A DNA stretch of 51,945 nucleotides from Acidobacteriota bacterium. GTDB lineage: Bacteria > Acidobacteriota > Terriglobia > Acidiferrales > UBA7541. The stretch's first letter is position 1. Every line of letters begins with the position of its first letter. The DNA lies in contig JABDEK010000020.1 of assembly GCA_013287135.1 (NCBI GenBank), forward strand, positions 1 to 51,945, read 5' to 3'. The notes below the pieces were generated by a model, which worked only from the letters and a program-made list of their open reading frames with translations, was not told the origin of the DNA and ran no database searches. Made by a program: the position numbers and the translations under genes. This document shows, one piece after another, positions 16,179 through 24,574 of this stretch.

Positions 16179-17093
16179 ATGTTCCGACGCGCAATAAGCA
16201 ATCAATTCAGCGCAATCGTTCTGGCCGCCCTGACCTTAGCCGTCCCGCTCGCCGCGCAAACAACGCAAACAGCCCAAACTCCCGCGCCATCGGCCGCGCC
16301 GTCACCTGAACAAGCCAAAATCCTTCAATCCACAGAAGCGTTCGTCCGCAACCTATTCGCCTGGGGCCCCGACATCAAAGTCACCCTCGGTCCCCTGACG
16401 CCATCCGTGTCCCCAGACTTCTACGACGTCCCAGTTCACCTAACAATAAACAACCAAACCAACTCAGGAACCGTTTACGTCAGCAAGGACGGCAAAACCT
16501 TCCTCCGCGGCGATCTCTACGACATGTCCGCCAATCCCTTCGCCGACAATCTCGCTCACATGAACGTCGAAGGTAACCCCTCGGTAGGTCCCGCCAACGC
16601 CCGCGTCACCATCGTAGAGTTCAGCGATTTCGAGTGCCCGCATTGCCGCGAACTCTACCGCACCCTCAAAACTCTGGAGCCGCTATACCCGCAAGTCCGC
16701 GTAGTCTTCAAGGATTTCCCGCTACGCCAGATCCATCCTTGGACTGAAACCGCCTCCGTGGGCGCCCGTTGCGCCTACATGCAGTCGCCCGAAGCCTTCT
16801 GGCAACTCCACGATGCCATCTTCGAAAATCAGGATTTAATCTCGACGGAAAACGTCTGGGAAAAGCTGAGCGCGTTCGCCAAAGCCGCCGGCTTAGATAC
16901 CGACGCCTTCAAAGCCTGCATGTCGTCGCCAGAAGCCCAAAAAGCCGTAGACGCAAACCGAGCCGACGGCATAGCCGTCGGCGTAACCAGTACCCCTACA
17001 GTATTCGCCAATGGCCGCATGCTAATCGGTGGCGACAAGCAAACCCTGGAACAATACATCAAGTACGAGCTGGGCAACCCCCGCCCCAAATAG
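16179..17093 (+). CDS. Secreted DsbA-family thiol-disulfide oxidoreductase
   Basis: Periplasmic or membrane-proximal protein with a thioredoxin-fold DsbA-like domain. Seen: signal peptide ending near AVPLAAQ; a Thr/Pro/Ala-rich linker; an N-terminal beta-rich domain (about residues 45-130: VTLGPLTPS, FYDVPVHLTINNQ, GTVYVSKDGKTF); and a DsbA domain with active site C153-P-H-C156 (EFSDFECPHCRELY), the charged VFKDFPLRQIHPW and the cis-Pro loop TSTPTVFANGRM. The extra N-terminal domain resembles that of BdbD/DsbG-like or disulfide isomerase proteins. 304 aa. It is preceded by a purine-rich ribosome site and stands alone. Oxidase versus isomerase cannot be decided. Confidence 0.88.
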   Translation: MFRRAISNQFSAIVLAALTLAVPLAAQTTQTAQTPAPSAAPSPEQAKILQSTEAFVRNLFAWGPDIKVTLGPLTPSVSPDFYDVPVHLTINNQTNSGTVYVSKDGKTFLRGDLYDMSANPFADNLAHMNVEGNPSVGPANARVTIVEFSDFECPHCRELYRTLKTLEPLYPQVRVVFKDFPLRQIHPWTETASVGARCAYMQSPEAFWQLHDAIFENQDLISTENVWEKLSAFAKAAGLDTDAFKACMSSPEAQKAVDANRADGIAVGVTSTPTVFANGRMLIGGDKQTLEQYIKYELGNPRPK

Positions 17094-17276
17094 CCACCAA
17101 AGCGAGCAACAGATGCGCAATTACGCTTGTGCAGAACTCCTTAAAAACAACATAATACTAATTCCCACACCTTATACGGACGGCGTAAAGCCATGAGAAT
17201 CCGGCTAATCGCGCGGGGCCTCTAACTCTAAAACGAGGATTATTTTCATCGCGTTCTGTGGATCAAGCGAATCTGG

Positions 17277-18026
17277 TTATTCCCAACGAAATACTTTCGC
17301 CGACAGCGCGGTGCAAACGAAAAACACTAAAGCCAGTGCCGCGACGTCACCCCTGTGCGCGGACCACGCGTCGCCCTTCCAGATGCCCCCGAGTAGCGAC
17401 ACCGCGTAGGTCATCGGCAGCGCCAGGGCCGCGGCGTGCAGGACCGGCGGCATCGAATCAAGCGGCGTAAAGAGTCCCGAGATACCGATCATGGGATACA
17501 AAATCGCGGCGCCGATCGGTTGCGCAAAGCGCGCCGTGGGAACGATGCTAGCGATGAGAAATCCGATCGACAGGATGCATAAAGTGCTGATCAACAGCGC
17601 AATCGTGAAACCGAACCATGGAACATGAATGCCGATCGGGTAATATCGTTTGCCCGCAAGCACCATCAAGGCGAGCGTGGCGGCGGTAAGCGCCAGCTTG
17701 ACGATCACGTGCGCAGTAAGGATGGTCTGTGGGCGCAACGGAGTGGCGCGAAGCCGTTTGAGGATTCCCCCTTCGCGATAGATCGAGACGATTGTGACCA
17801 GCGATATTACCGAGCTGACCGCGATCAAGAGCGCCACGAGAACTGGCAGGCCGACGCGAAGAAAACCGCTGGTGGCGAGCGAGGGCGCCGGGATGTTGCG
17901 GCCGGCTACTCGGCCGATCACGAGAAATACGACTACGGGAAAGCCGATGGTCCCGAACGCGCCGAGCGGCTCGCGCATGAAGACTTTGATCTCGATCCAA
18001 GTTAGTTTCCAGAGCCCGCGCAACAT
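17277..18026 (-). CDS. ABC-2 type transporter permease
   Basis: Membrane subunit of an ABC exporter. Seen: about six hydrophobic segments (for example FGTIGFPVVVFLVIG, VLVALLIAVSSVISLV, LALTAATLALMVLAG, FTIALLISTLCILSIG), an amphipathic cytoplasmic stretch YREGGILKRLRATPLRPQ typical of ABC-2 permeases, and PLDSMPPVLHAAALALPMTY near the C-terminus. 249 aa. It lies 8 bases after the ATPase gene on the same strand, forming a two-gene exporter. Such pairs often carry drugs or lipids; the substrate here is unknown. Confidence 0.87.
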   Translation of the reverse strand: MLRGLWKLTWIEIKVFMREPLGAFGTIGFPVVVFLVIGRVAGRNIPAPSLATSGFLRVGLPVLVALLIAVSSVISLVTIVSIYREGGILKRLRATPLRPQTILTAHVIVKLALTAATLALMVLAGKRYYPIGIHVPWFGFTIALLISTLCILSIGFLIASIVPTARFAQPIGAAILYPMIGISGLFTPLDSMPPVLHAAALALPMTYAVSLLGGIWKGDAWSAHRGDVAALALVFFVCTALSAKVFRWE

Positions 18027-18034
18027 TGTGTCCT

Positions 18035-18970
18035 CTAGTCGCGAATCGAATGGCCAGTCAGTTTGAGAAATACATCCTCAAGATTCGGGACGATCATGCG
18101 AAAATCGGTGACGCGCATACGGTTCTCGGACAGACAGTGGATCACTTCGGTCACCAGATCTTCGCCGCGTCCGCGAATCGTGAACTGCATGTCGCTGCGT
18201 TCCAAGGACTCGATTCGCGGGATCGCTCGGAAACGCTCCTCGGCTGTCAAATCATCGGTGGCTAAGACGACCGTTCGTTCAGGACAGTGCCGATCAACGA
18301 GTCTCTGCGGCGTGTCGATGTCAATGATCCGGCCGCGCTCGATGATTGCCACGCGGTCACACAGGCGCTCCGCTTCCTCCATCAGATGCGTGGTCAAAAA
18401 GACGGTCTTGCCGCGTTCACGGATGCCGCGCACTAAATCCCAGATCGCCCGACGCGCCTGCGGGTCCAGTCCAGTCGTCAGCTCGTCGAGAAACACCACT
18501 TCCGGATCGTTGATCAGCGCGAGGGCAATGAACAGTCGCTGCTTCTGGCCACCCGAGAGATTCATAAACCAGGCGTCCCGCTTGTCGGCAAGGCCGAGCT
18601 GATCGAGCAAGCGTTCGGCGTCCGCGGGCTTTTTCTTGTACAGCGAAGCCCAGAGGTCGATGGCCTCCCAGACTTTTATCCGCTTCTGTAGCTGCGCCTG
18701 CTGGAGCTGCACGCCGATGCGATCCTGCAGCTTGTACACTTGCCGGAAGGGATCAAGGCCCAACACTGAGATAGTGCCGCGGTCGAGAGTGCGAATCCCC
18801 TCGATGCACTCCATCGTGGTGGTTTTTCCCGCGCCGTTGGGTCCGATCAAACCAAAAATCTCGCCGTCGTTGACCTCGAAGGAAACTTCGTCGATAGCCA
18901 CAGTTCGGCCGTAGGTTTTTCGAATTCCGGAAACCTGGATGACCGGGCGAGGAGATTTTAGGTTGTTCAT
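18035..18970 (-). CDS. ABC transporter ATP-binding protein (exporter, CcmA/DrrA-like)
   Basis: Cytoplasmic ATPase that drives the adjacent ABC-2 permease. Seen: Walker A GPNGAGKT (43-50), signature LSGGQKQR (138-145), Walker B VVFLDE (158-163), D-loop TTGLDPQ, and switch His195 in FLTTHLMEEAERLCD. The roughly 80-residue C-terminal extension (from about 225) is the accessory domain of the DrrA-type subgroup. 311 aa. It is the first gene of the pair. Confidence 0.93.
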   Translation of the reverse strand: MNNLKSPRPVIQVSGIRKTYGRTVAIDEVSFEVNDGEIFGLIGPNGAGKTTTMECIEGIRTLDRGTISVLGLDPFRQVYKLQDRIGVQLQQAQLQKRIKVWEAIDLWASLYKKKPADAERLLDQLGLADKRDAWFMNLSGGQKQRLFIALALINDPEVVFLDELTTGLDPQARRAIWDLVRGIRERGKTVFLTTHLMEEAERLCDRVAIIERGRIIDIDTPQRLVDRHCPERTVVLATDDLTAEERFRAIPRIESLERSDMQFTIRGRGEDLVTEVIHCLSENRMRVTDFRMIVPNLEDVFLKLTGHSIRD

Positions 18971-19062
18971 TCGACGTCGGCAATTCTATCAGTTAAGCCC
19001 TGTTGCTCGATGGGGCGGGTGCGGACTTTCTCCCCGCTTGCTGAGTGCTACGACGCGGATTG

Positions 19063-19122
19063 TTTCGCCTTATAGACAACGCCCATTCCTCCACCGCCCA
19101 ATTTTTCCAGGACGTTATAGCG
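19063..19122 (-). pseudogene. Relic of a Ser/Thr protein kinase: ATP-loop only
   Basis: The reverse strand encodes [20 protein letters not shown], the opening strand and glycine-rich ATP loop of a bacterial Ser/Thr kinase, then diverges and stops four codons later. None of the catalytic lysine, HRD or DFG segments follow. The same motif opens the kinase at the right end of the window ([19 protein letters not shown]), so a decayed paralogue is the simplest reading. It lies between the ABC ATPase and the amidohydrolase; the rest of that 275-base gap shows nothing else. Confidence 0.6.
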
Positions 19123-19245
19123 GGAAATGTTGCGGCCTACCTTGGAACAAGTATCTGGCACAGGCCGTGCAGTGTACGTCGGCAGCCAAATACAGGCAAA
19201 CCGCGCGCAACAGCCTGCTTGCACGAACACATCGATGAGATTGAG

Positions 19246-20367
19246 CTATAGGTGCAATAATTTCACGGCGTTGCTACGGGTGATTTTCGCGCGGTCAGTT
19301 TCGCTAAGGGCAATTTGATCAAACCACGCGGCGGCCTCAGACGTATCTTCGAAGGGATAGTCCACTGAATAGAGGACGCGGTCGACGCCGACTTCCGCCA
19401 AAACTTCGTTCAGCGCCGGCGTGTGAAAGTTGCCGCTGGTAGTGATGTAAAAGTTTTCGCGCAGGTATTGGCGCATGGGCAGCTTCGCTTTTATGACGAG
19501 ACCGGGCTTGGATATGCGGTGATCGACGCGCCATATGCTGAACGGAAGACCTTCCCCCAAGTGACCTAAGACCACTTTTAATTTCGGATATTCGTCGAAC
19601 AAACCGCTGCCCATCAAACGCAGCGCGTGAGTGGAAGTTTCCACTCCAAATCCCCACGGCCCGCCGCTCATCCATTGCTGACCTTCGTATGCTTGACGGC
19701 GTGACGCGAGAGGTTCTCGCGGATGCAGATAAAATGGCACATCGAGCTGCTGCACTGTGGCCCAGAACGGCCTATATTGCGGCAAGTCGTAATAGAACGC
19801 GGTATCGGCCTCGCCGATTTGCGAAAACCCGTGAACCAGCGCGCCGCAGAAGCCCAACTGTTTCACGCAGCGCGTTAGCTCCTCAGCAGCAGCCTGCGGG
19901 TCCTGCAAAGGCAATGCCGCGAAACCCTTGAACCGTTTCGGATTCTTGGCGACGCAATCCGCCAGATAATCGTTCGATCTTCGTGCAGAAGCGACCGCTT
20001 GCGACACGTCCGGGATGACTTGAACTCCAGGATTGACCAGGGAAAGAACGCAAAGTTCGATGCCGCCGCGGTCCATTTCAGCGACGCGTCCACTACCGAG
20101 GTCCAGAATCTGACGCTTAAATTCAGGCGAATGCGGGGCAGCGCTGCTGTCGCCGATAGTTTCAGCAAGCGCGAAGTGTTCTTCCAACGCGATTTTCGTT
20201 GGGGTTAAATCAGGTTTGGCGATATCTGACCCGTCCGCGACGCGGAGTGCGGCGTTGGCGGGACTGACATCGGCGAGGAGTCCGGCGGTCGCAAGGGCCG
20301 TCGATTCCAAGAATCCGCGTCGTGAAATGCGATCTCGAGTTCTTGGCTTCAGGATTTCTTCCGTCAC
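19246..20367 (-). CDS. Exported amidohydrolase (ACMSD/gamma-resorcylate decarboxylase-like)
   Basis: Metal-dependent TIM-barrel protein of the amidohydrolase-2 family, whose known members include non-oxidative aromatic-acid decarboxylases. Seen: twin-arginine signal (RDRISRRGFLESTALATAGL) followed by ANA; the metal motif ALEEHFAL; LSLVNPGVQ; FYLHPREP with the barrel His; VLGHLGEGLPF; and the closing SVDYPFEDTSEAAAWF, which resembles dihydroxybenzoate/gamma-resorcylate decarboxylases (Asp ligand in VDYPFE). The start is a GTG that gives a normal-length Tat n-region; a GTG 14 codons further upstream is also possible and neither has a good ribosome site. Substrate unknown; export is unusual for this family. 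Confidence 0.8.
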   Translation of the reverse strand: MTEEILKPRTRDRISRRGFLESTALATAGLLADVSPANAALRVADGSDIAKPDLTPTKIALEEHFALAETIGDSSAAPHSPEFKRQILDLGSGRVAEMDRGGIELCVLSLVNPGVQVIPDVSQAVASARRSNDYLADCVAKNPKRFKGFAALPLQDPQAAAEELTRCVKQLGFCGALVHGFSQIGEADTAFYYDLPQYRPFWATVQQLDVPFYLHPREPLASRRQAYEGQQWMSGGPWGFGVETSTHALRLMGSGLFDEYPKLKVVLGHLGEGLPFSIWRVDHRISKPGLVIKAKLPMRQYLRENFYITTSGNFHTPALNEVLAEVGVDRVLYSVDYPFEDTSEAAAWFDQIALSETDRAKITRSNAVKLLHL

Positions 20368-20462
20368 CCGCAACCGTTTCGCAGTGGTCAAGAAAACTAC
20401 ATCAGCCACGCGGGACTGTCAACGCCGCGCGATAACAGGCACGGGCATCAGCGAACGCTTTG

Positions 20463-20837
20463 CTAGCTCCTGGAATTCCGCACGTCGTATTTCTCTCGCG
20501 CGGTTTGAATTCTTTGCCGGTTCTGCGCCGCCCAATCTCCGAGTCCGGTAATCGGTATCAGCAAGCTCCGCCCAAGCTTCGTTAATTCATAGTCCACGCG
20601 CGGAGGAATTGTCGGATACACCGTCCTGGTGACCAGGCCGTCTCGCTCTAAGCCTTTCAGAGTGAGCGTGAGCATTCTCTGCGATATGCCTTCAATCGTG
20701 CGGCGTAGCTCGCTAAAACGCTTCTTCCCGTCGCCGAGAAGCGCCACGATCAGAACGCTCCATTTATCTCCAACGCGATTCAGGACCTCGCGAACGGCAA
20801 GGCATTCGCCGCGAACATGCTTGTGACTGGGTGACAT
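20463..20837 (-). CDS. HxlR-family winged-helix transcriptional regulator
   Basis: DNA-binding regulator, often responding to electrophiles or disulfide stress. Seen: [20 protein letters not shown] near the N-terminus, with the GDKWS motif typical of Hxl[21 protein letters not shown] as the recognition helix region; and wing [20 protein letters not shown]. One Cys near residue 12 (GEC) is at the position used for redox sensing in several members. 124 aa from the ATG that opens [10 protein letters not shown]; longer starts add unrelated sequence that would overlap the divergent promoter. It is divergent from the nitroreductase, which it probably controls. Confidence 0.88.
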   Translation of the reverse strand: MSPSHKHVRGECLAVREVLNRVGDKWSVLIVALLGDGKKRFSELRRTIEGISQRMLTLTLKGLERDGLVTRTVYPTIPPRVDYELTKLGRSLLIPITGLGDWAAQNRQRIQTAREKYDVRNSRS

Positions 20838-20871
20838 GAACGTGCCTGCTTGCTCTTTGCTGGTTCTTATT

Positions 20872-20884
20872 TTACTCTCCGTAA
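20872..20884. promoter_or_regulatory. Candidate HxlR operator
   Basis: TTAC-TCTCC-GTAA, an inverted repeat in the 78-base space between the divergent HxlR and nitroreductase starts, with a further TACTAAA 16 bases on. HxlR/YodB-type regulators bind short inverted repeats of similar TTAC/GTAA character. Position and symmetry support it; no binding data. Confidence 0.4.
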
Positions 20885-20915
20885 CAGAAAGGAACCTACT
20901 AAAAAGAGAGAACCC

Positions 20916-21542
20916 ATGAATAATTCTTTGGAAACAACAAATTCCACTGCACGCAAGACCTCCCTCCCGGAAAATTGCCTCAACCAATTATTCCGCGAAG
21001 CGCGAACGCATTCGGCGTGGCTCCCCGATCCTGTGCCCGTTGAACTTCTGCGCAAGGCTTACGAACTGACGAGTCTTGGGCCAACCAGCGCCAACGGCTC
21101 GCCGGCGAGATTTGTTTTTCTGACCACACCCGCGGCCAAAAAACGCCTTCGGCCAGCTCTCGCTCCGCTCAATGTTGACAAGACCATGGCCGCTCCAGTC
21201 ACGGCCATCATCGCTTGGGACACGGAATTCCATGAGAAGCTTCCCAAGCTCTTTCCCCACGCTGATATGCGCTCTTACTTTGCCGGAAAACCGGCCTTCA
21301 TCGAAGAAGCCGCCTTCCGCAACAGCTCCCTGCAAGGCGGTTATTTCATCCTGGCCGCGAGGGCTTTGGGATTGGATTGCGGACCGATGTCCGGATTCGA
21401 CGCAGGCAAACTCAACGCGGAATTTTTCCCCGACGGCAAATGGAAAGCCAATTTCCTTTGCAACCTCGGCTACGGAGATCCAAGCAAGCTCTTCCCGCGC
21501 AATCCACGTCTGGATCTTGAGGAAGCCGCAGTGGTTCTGTAA
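20916..21542 (+). CDS. Nitroreductase-family protein (RutE/malonic semialdehyde reductase-like)
   Basis: FMN-dependent NAD(P)H oxidoreductase. Seen: [17 protein letters not shown] and [20 protein letters not shown] in the N-terminal half (FMN phosphate contacts; the SPTSAN-like GPTSANGSP is typical of the RutE subgroup); [37 protein letters not shown]; and [20 protein letters not shown]. 208 aa. The start is the ATG of [10 protein letters not shown] with purine-rich AAAGAGAGAACCC just upstream; an earlier in-frame ATG overlaps the regulator's promoter. It is divergent from the HxlR gene, a common regulator/oxidoreductase pair. No pyrimidine-catabolism genes are nearby, so a RutE function is not implied. 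Confidence 0.87.
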   Translation: MNNSLETTNSTARKTSLPENCLNQLFREARTHSAWLPDPVPVELLRKAYELTSLGPTSANGSPARFVFLTTPAAKKRLRPALAPLNVDKTMAAPVTAIIAWDTEFHEKLPKLFPHADMRSYFAGKPAFIEEAAFRNSSLQGGYFILAARALGLDCGPMSGFDAGKLNAEFFPDGKWKANFLCNLGYGDPSKLFPRNPRLDLEEAAVVL

Positions 21543-21554
21543 CGCGCAGATCAA

Positions 21555-22290
21555 TCAGCAGACTGGAGTCAGTTGCATCGAGAGGAGGAGATCGCGCGGC
21601 GGGATGCACCACACCTTCGTAGTCCGATAAGCCGATGGCATCCACGAGATTTTTTCAGAGACGAGCACATTGCTCGGCGAAGTAGCGCCGTCCAGAGTCG
21701 GCGAGCCGCCAGACGCAGTTCCCGCATTGTTGATGTGCCAACCCGGGCCCATGATTTTGCGAAGCTCTTGCCAGGCGCCGTAAATTCCTTCGGCCTCAAT
21801 TCCCTGCTGGAACGAATCGGCTGCGCGATAACTGTTGTTGTTGCACACAGGAGTCGCAGGACCTTGCTTCGTCCACACTACTGTTCCATCCGACGTTGTT
21901 GCGCCCGTTGTCGCGTTCCACACTGGATGGCTGCTGCAACCGGTGGTGCCAGCCGTGGTTACCGACGGGAAAAGCGCTGTTTGGGCCGACCGTTGACGGC
22001 GTAGGGCTGTTCTGATTTATCTGCCAGCCCTCGAGCGAATATTGGCGCGAGCTCGCTGTGCCGGAGCGCGGGACATAGGAAACTACGCAGCCATCGGATT
22101 CGTACGGGCAATTATTTCCGCCGCCAGAGTCCCCCTGCGGCCACGCGCCTTCTGTGGAGTGCCCTTGAAATAGGTACGTATACTCGCTGGTGGTGAAGCC
22201 GCTTCCTGAGACGTTTCCGCCGGCGGTTTGGACTGTAGGAAGTGCGAGCAATGCCAGCAGGAACACGAGAACCATTAAGTATTTGTCCAT
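21555..22290 (-). pseudogene. Frameshifted secreted or tail-like hypothetical protein
   Basis: Two overlapping reverse-strand frames read as one protein of about 245 residues. The first opens with a signal peptide MDKYLMVLVFLLALLALPTV, then GGNVSGSGFTTSEYTYLFQG. The second continues with VTTAGTTGCSSHPVWNATTG, SDGTVVWTKQGPATPVC and KVWCIPPRDLL. The switch is a one-base shift near 21960-21970 within CCCGTCGGTAACC; downstream of it the first frame turns into unlikely Gln/Ser/Arg-rich sequence. The TTSDGTVVWTKQG phrase recalls repeats of phage-tail or receptor-binding proteins. Function unknown. It could also be a sequencing or assembly error in a single intact gene. Confidence 0.6.
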
Positions 22291-22419
22291 GGGATAAAAT
22301 CAGCCTTCGAATGTGGAAGAGATTCTCTGCAATAAAATATGAGACCTACTCTGTGCGGAAATCTTGAAAAAACAGATTACCGAGTCAGTGAAATAATTGC
22401 GAGGCGTTATAGCGCTAGA

Positions 22420-23307
22420 TTAAAAAGCTGCTCCCGAATGGGATGAGGCCGCGAAGGATTTTATTGCAGCGGCTTCATCCTTCTGCACGTCAAAGATTTT
22501 GTGCAGCATGCTTCTATGAAGCATTTCTTCGATCTTGGCACTGGGGTTCAGAAGCTTCAACTGGCCACCCGCTTTGCGCACGGCGGAGTGGCTTCGCACC
22601 AACTCTCCGATCCCCGCGCTGTCGATGTGATCCACCTCCGCCAGACTCAGCAGGATTTTTTTGTTTCCGCGCGTCAGCAAATCCTGGACTGCGTCGCGAA
22701 GAATGATATTGCCCTCGCCTAGCATGATCCTTCCGTGTAGTTCCAGAACGGTAATGCCGTCGCCGGCAGGCCGCGAAGTGGCGCGCATTTTCTTTTCGAG
22801 CGGCTCGGGCGCAGCAGCTGCGCCGGAAATTCCCATGCGATCGAGAATGCTGCAGGCGGTTTCGGCGATTTGGCGCGACTCTGTGCGGACCACGATCAGC
22901 GACCGATTCCGTTTCAGAATATTCAGGAAAACTTCCGCATCTTCAGCAGACGGGTGGTCCCTTAGAACTTCGGCATCGACGTTTTTGGTCAGCTTCGCGC
23001 CAGCGGCCTCGCCGGCTTTCTTGCCGAGAAGGGCGAGCAGCGCAGCGGCGCCCGCGCCAAGCGCGAAAACCTCTCCCATACCTGGGATTAGAGCAAGCGT
23101 CGCAGCCACCACTCCCGCGCCGAAGCCAACGGCCCCGCCCGCTATTCCCCCCGCAAAGCCGCCAATTTCTTTGCCCAGGATTACGGCTTCGCTTTCCGAG
23201 CGCGTGAGGTAAACAATGGCGTCTTCCGGTACTCCATTTTCGAGCAAATACTCCAGCGCGTGTTCGGCGTTCTCTCGCGAACTGAATATTCCGACGGCGG
23301 TCTCCAA
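22420..23307 (-). CDS. YflT-like / glycine-zipper / STAS fusion protein
   Basis: Three parts. Residues 2-40 (ETAVGIFSSRENAEHALEYL) resemble the general-stress YflT/GSP17M opening and resume at about 120-155. Residues 48-105 are a Gly/Ala-rich hydrophobic stretch (GGFAGGIAGGAVGFGAGVVA, ALGAGAAALLALLGKKAGEA) that could insert into or span a membrane. Residues 182-285 are a STAS domain (ITVLELHGRIMLGEG, VDHIDSAGIGELV) with the phosphorylatable Ser at about 230, as in anti-sigma-factor antagonists. The start is TTG, supported by AGGGGA seven bases upstream and by where homology begins; the longer in-frame extension is low-complexity and lacks domain character. No anti-sigma kinase or sigma factor is adjacent. 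A role in stress signalling is inferred only. Confidence 0.75.
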   Translation of the reverse strand: METAVGIFSSRENAEHALEYLLENGVPEDAIVYLTRSESEAVILGKEIGGFAGGIAGGAVGFGAGVVAATLALIPGMGEVFALGAGAAALLALLGKKAGEAAGAKLTKNVDAEVLRDHPSAEDAEVFLNILKRNRSLIVVRTESRQIAETACSILDRMGISGAAAAPEPLEKKMRATSRPAGDGITVLELHGRIMLGEGNIILRDAVQDLLTRGNKKILLSLAEVDHIDSAGIGELVRSHSAVRKAGGQLKLLNPSAKIEEMLHRSMLHKIFDVQKDEAAAIKSFAASSHSGAAF

Positions 23308-23479
23308 ATGAATTCCCCTGTGGCACGCAGATTTCGCTGAGCGGACGACACTCGGACCGCATGCAAGCCCAAGCAAATAAAATTGTACACCCGCTTGCCT
23401 CTTTGTGGAGACTCGCTGAGAAATCGTCGAACTGCTACATGGCCCTGAAGAGGTTTCTGTAGGACGGGCCCGAGATTCT

Positions 23480-23671
23480 ATGTCCCTGAAAGAAATCAGC
23501 CAGAGCGACTTGCCCAGAGAATTGGTTTTGGATTTATTGAAGCGACGGTATGCTGAGTCTGCAGTTTCTGAAAAGAGATCGAAACAGACAGCAAAGCTGG
23601 CAAGACGCCGGCGTACAAAAAGTTCCGGTGAGTTGAAGCCTACAATTTTACTGCGGCGGCTCGCTTCTTGA
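23480..23671 (+). CDS. Doubtful small basic protein
   Basis: A 63-codon frame, MSLKEISQSDLPRELVLDLL followed by a Lys/Arg-rich tail. It has a helical, coding-like opening but a weak ribosome site, and its last 32 bases overlap the convergent methyltransferase gene. I do not recognise it. It is listed because it is the only candidate in the 330-base gap before that gene. Confidence 0.2.
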   Translation: MSLKEISQSDLPRELVLDLLKRRYAESAVSEKRSKQTAKLARRRRTKSSGELKPTILLRRLAS

Positions 23672-24368
23672 TCAGATAAACGGAAAGAAAGTAGGCCACG
23701 AAGCTGACGCCAAACACAATCCACATCAACTTAAAGTTCAGCGTAATGGCGAAGACCAGCTCAGCGGCGCCGAATAGCCAGATTAAACTCTCGCCCGCAA
23801 TCGCCTGCCCCCAACGTGGCTCTTCACCGGCAGAGGGAATGCGCGGCGTAAAAACAGGCCAGAATCGCGGCACCTCTTTCAAGTAAGCTCGATACGATTC
23901 GCCTTGCGTGCGTAGCAAGCCGTCTTCTTCGCGAAAGATCAGCCGGTACATGAACAGCCACATCGCCGCGACCATAAATATCCAACCCGCTCGGCTGGCC
24001 AGCAATCCAATACCAGCAGCCATCGCAAGATTCGCAAAGTACAATGGATTGCGAACGTGGCGATACGGCCCTTCGGCGACCAAGCCTTCGGAATGCTGCG
24101 CCTGGTCATGAACAACTTCCGTTTTCAGATACGCAGTGGCCCATGTGCGGAACGCGGCGGCCAGAAAAACCAGCAGCGCGCCCGCTCCAAAAATAAATCG
24201 CGCCAAATTATTTCCGTGGTCACTGTTAGGATCAACCGACGGCGCGACCACATGCAGCAGCCACAGCGCAGCGTTCGTGCGATCAACCGCGTAGAACGAA
24301 AAACCCAACCAAAAGACCATCCCGATGAACCAAAAGCGCTGCTCAAACTCGAATTTTGTAGCCCGCAT
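23640..24368 (-). CDS. Isoprenylcysteine carboxyl methyltransferase (ICMT)-like membrane protein
   Basis: Polytopic SAM-dependent methyltransferase-like protein of the ICMT/phospholipid methyltransferase group. Seen: about five hydrophobic segments (FWFIGMVFWLGFSFYAV, FIFGAGALLVFLAAAF, FANLAMAAGIGLLAS, WIFMVAAMWLFMYRLIF, LMWIVFGVSFVAYFLSV) and the family signature EGPYRHVRNPLYFANL with downstream FREEDGLLRTQGESYRAYL. 242 aa from the ATG opening MRATKFEFEQ; a start 27 codons upstream gives an unlikely Arg/His-rich N-terminus. Bacteria lack prenylated Ras-like proteins, so the substrate is probably a lipid or small molecule. Confidence 0.85.
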   Translation of the reverse strand: MRATKFEFEQRFWFIGMVFWLGFSFYAVDRTNAALWLLHVVAPSVDPNSDHGNNLARFIFGAGALLVFLAAAFRTWATAYLKTEVVHDQAQHSEGLVAEGPYRHVRNPLYFANLAMAAGIGLLASRAGWIFMVAAMWLFMYRLIFREEDGLLRTQGESYRAYLKEVPRFWPVFTPRIPSAGEEPRWGQAIAGESLIWLFGAAELVFAITLNFKLMWIVFGVSFVAYFLSVYLIKKRAAAVKL

Positions 24369-24574
24369 CGATACGAAGCTCCGTACAACGCGCTGACTAT
24401 ACGCCGGCCGATGCGCTTTGTCATGAAACGACCGCCGGCTTGACTTCACGAGGTCTGTTGGTTACTCTGCGCGCAAGAGTAGGACGAGATGCGAGTTTTC
24501 TTCCTTTGGTTTCGGCGCGTAGGCTCAATCACCGAGGAATTTCGATCACGTTACTGCCGAGGAGGTCGGCGTCC

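Noticed and set aside
17094..17276. Gene or element between the DsbA-like and ABC permease genes
   Set aside because: Convergent gap of about 180 bases without coding-like frames, repeats or a clear terminator.
22420..23724. Long version (434 codons) of the STAS fusion gene
   Set aside because: The first 139 codons lack domain character and overlap the methyltransferase end; a TTG with AGGGGA upstream coincides with the start of homology.
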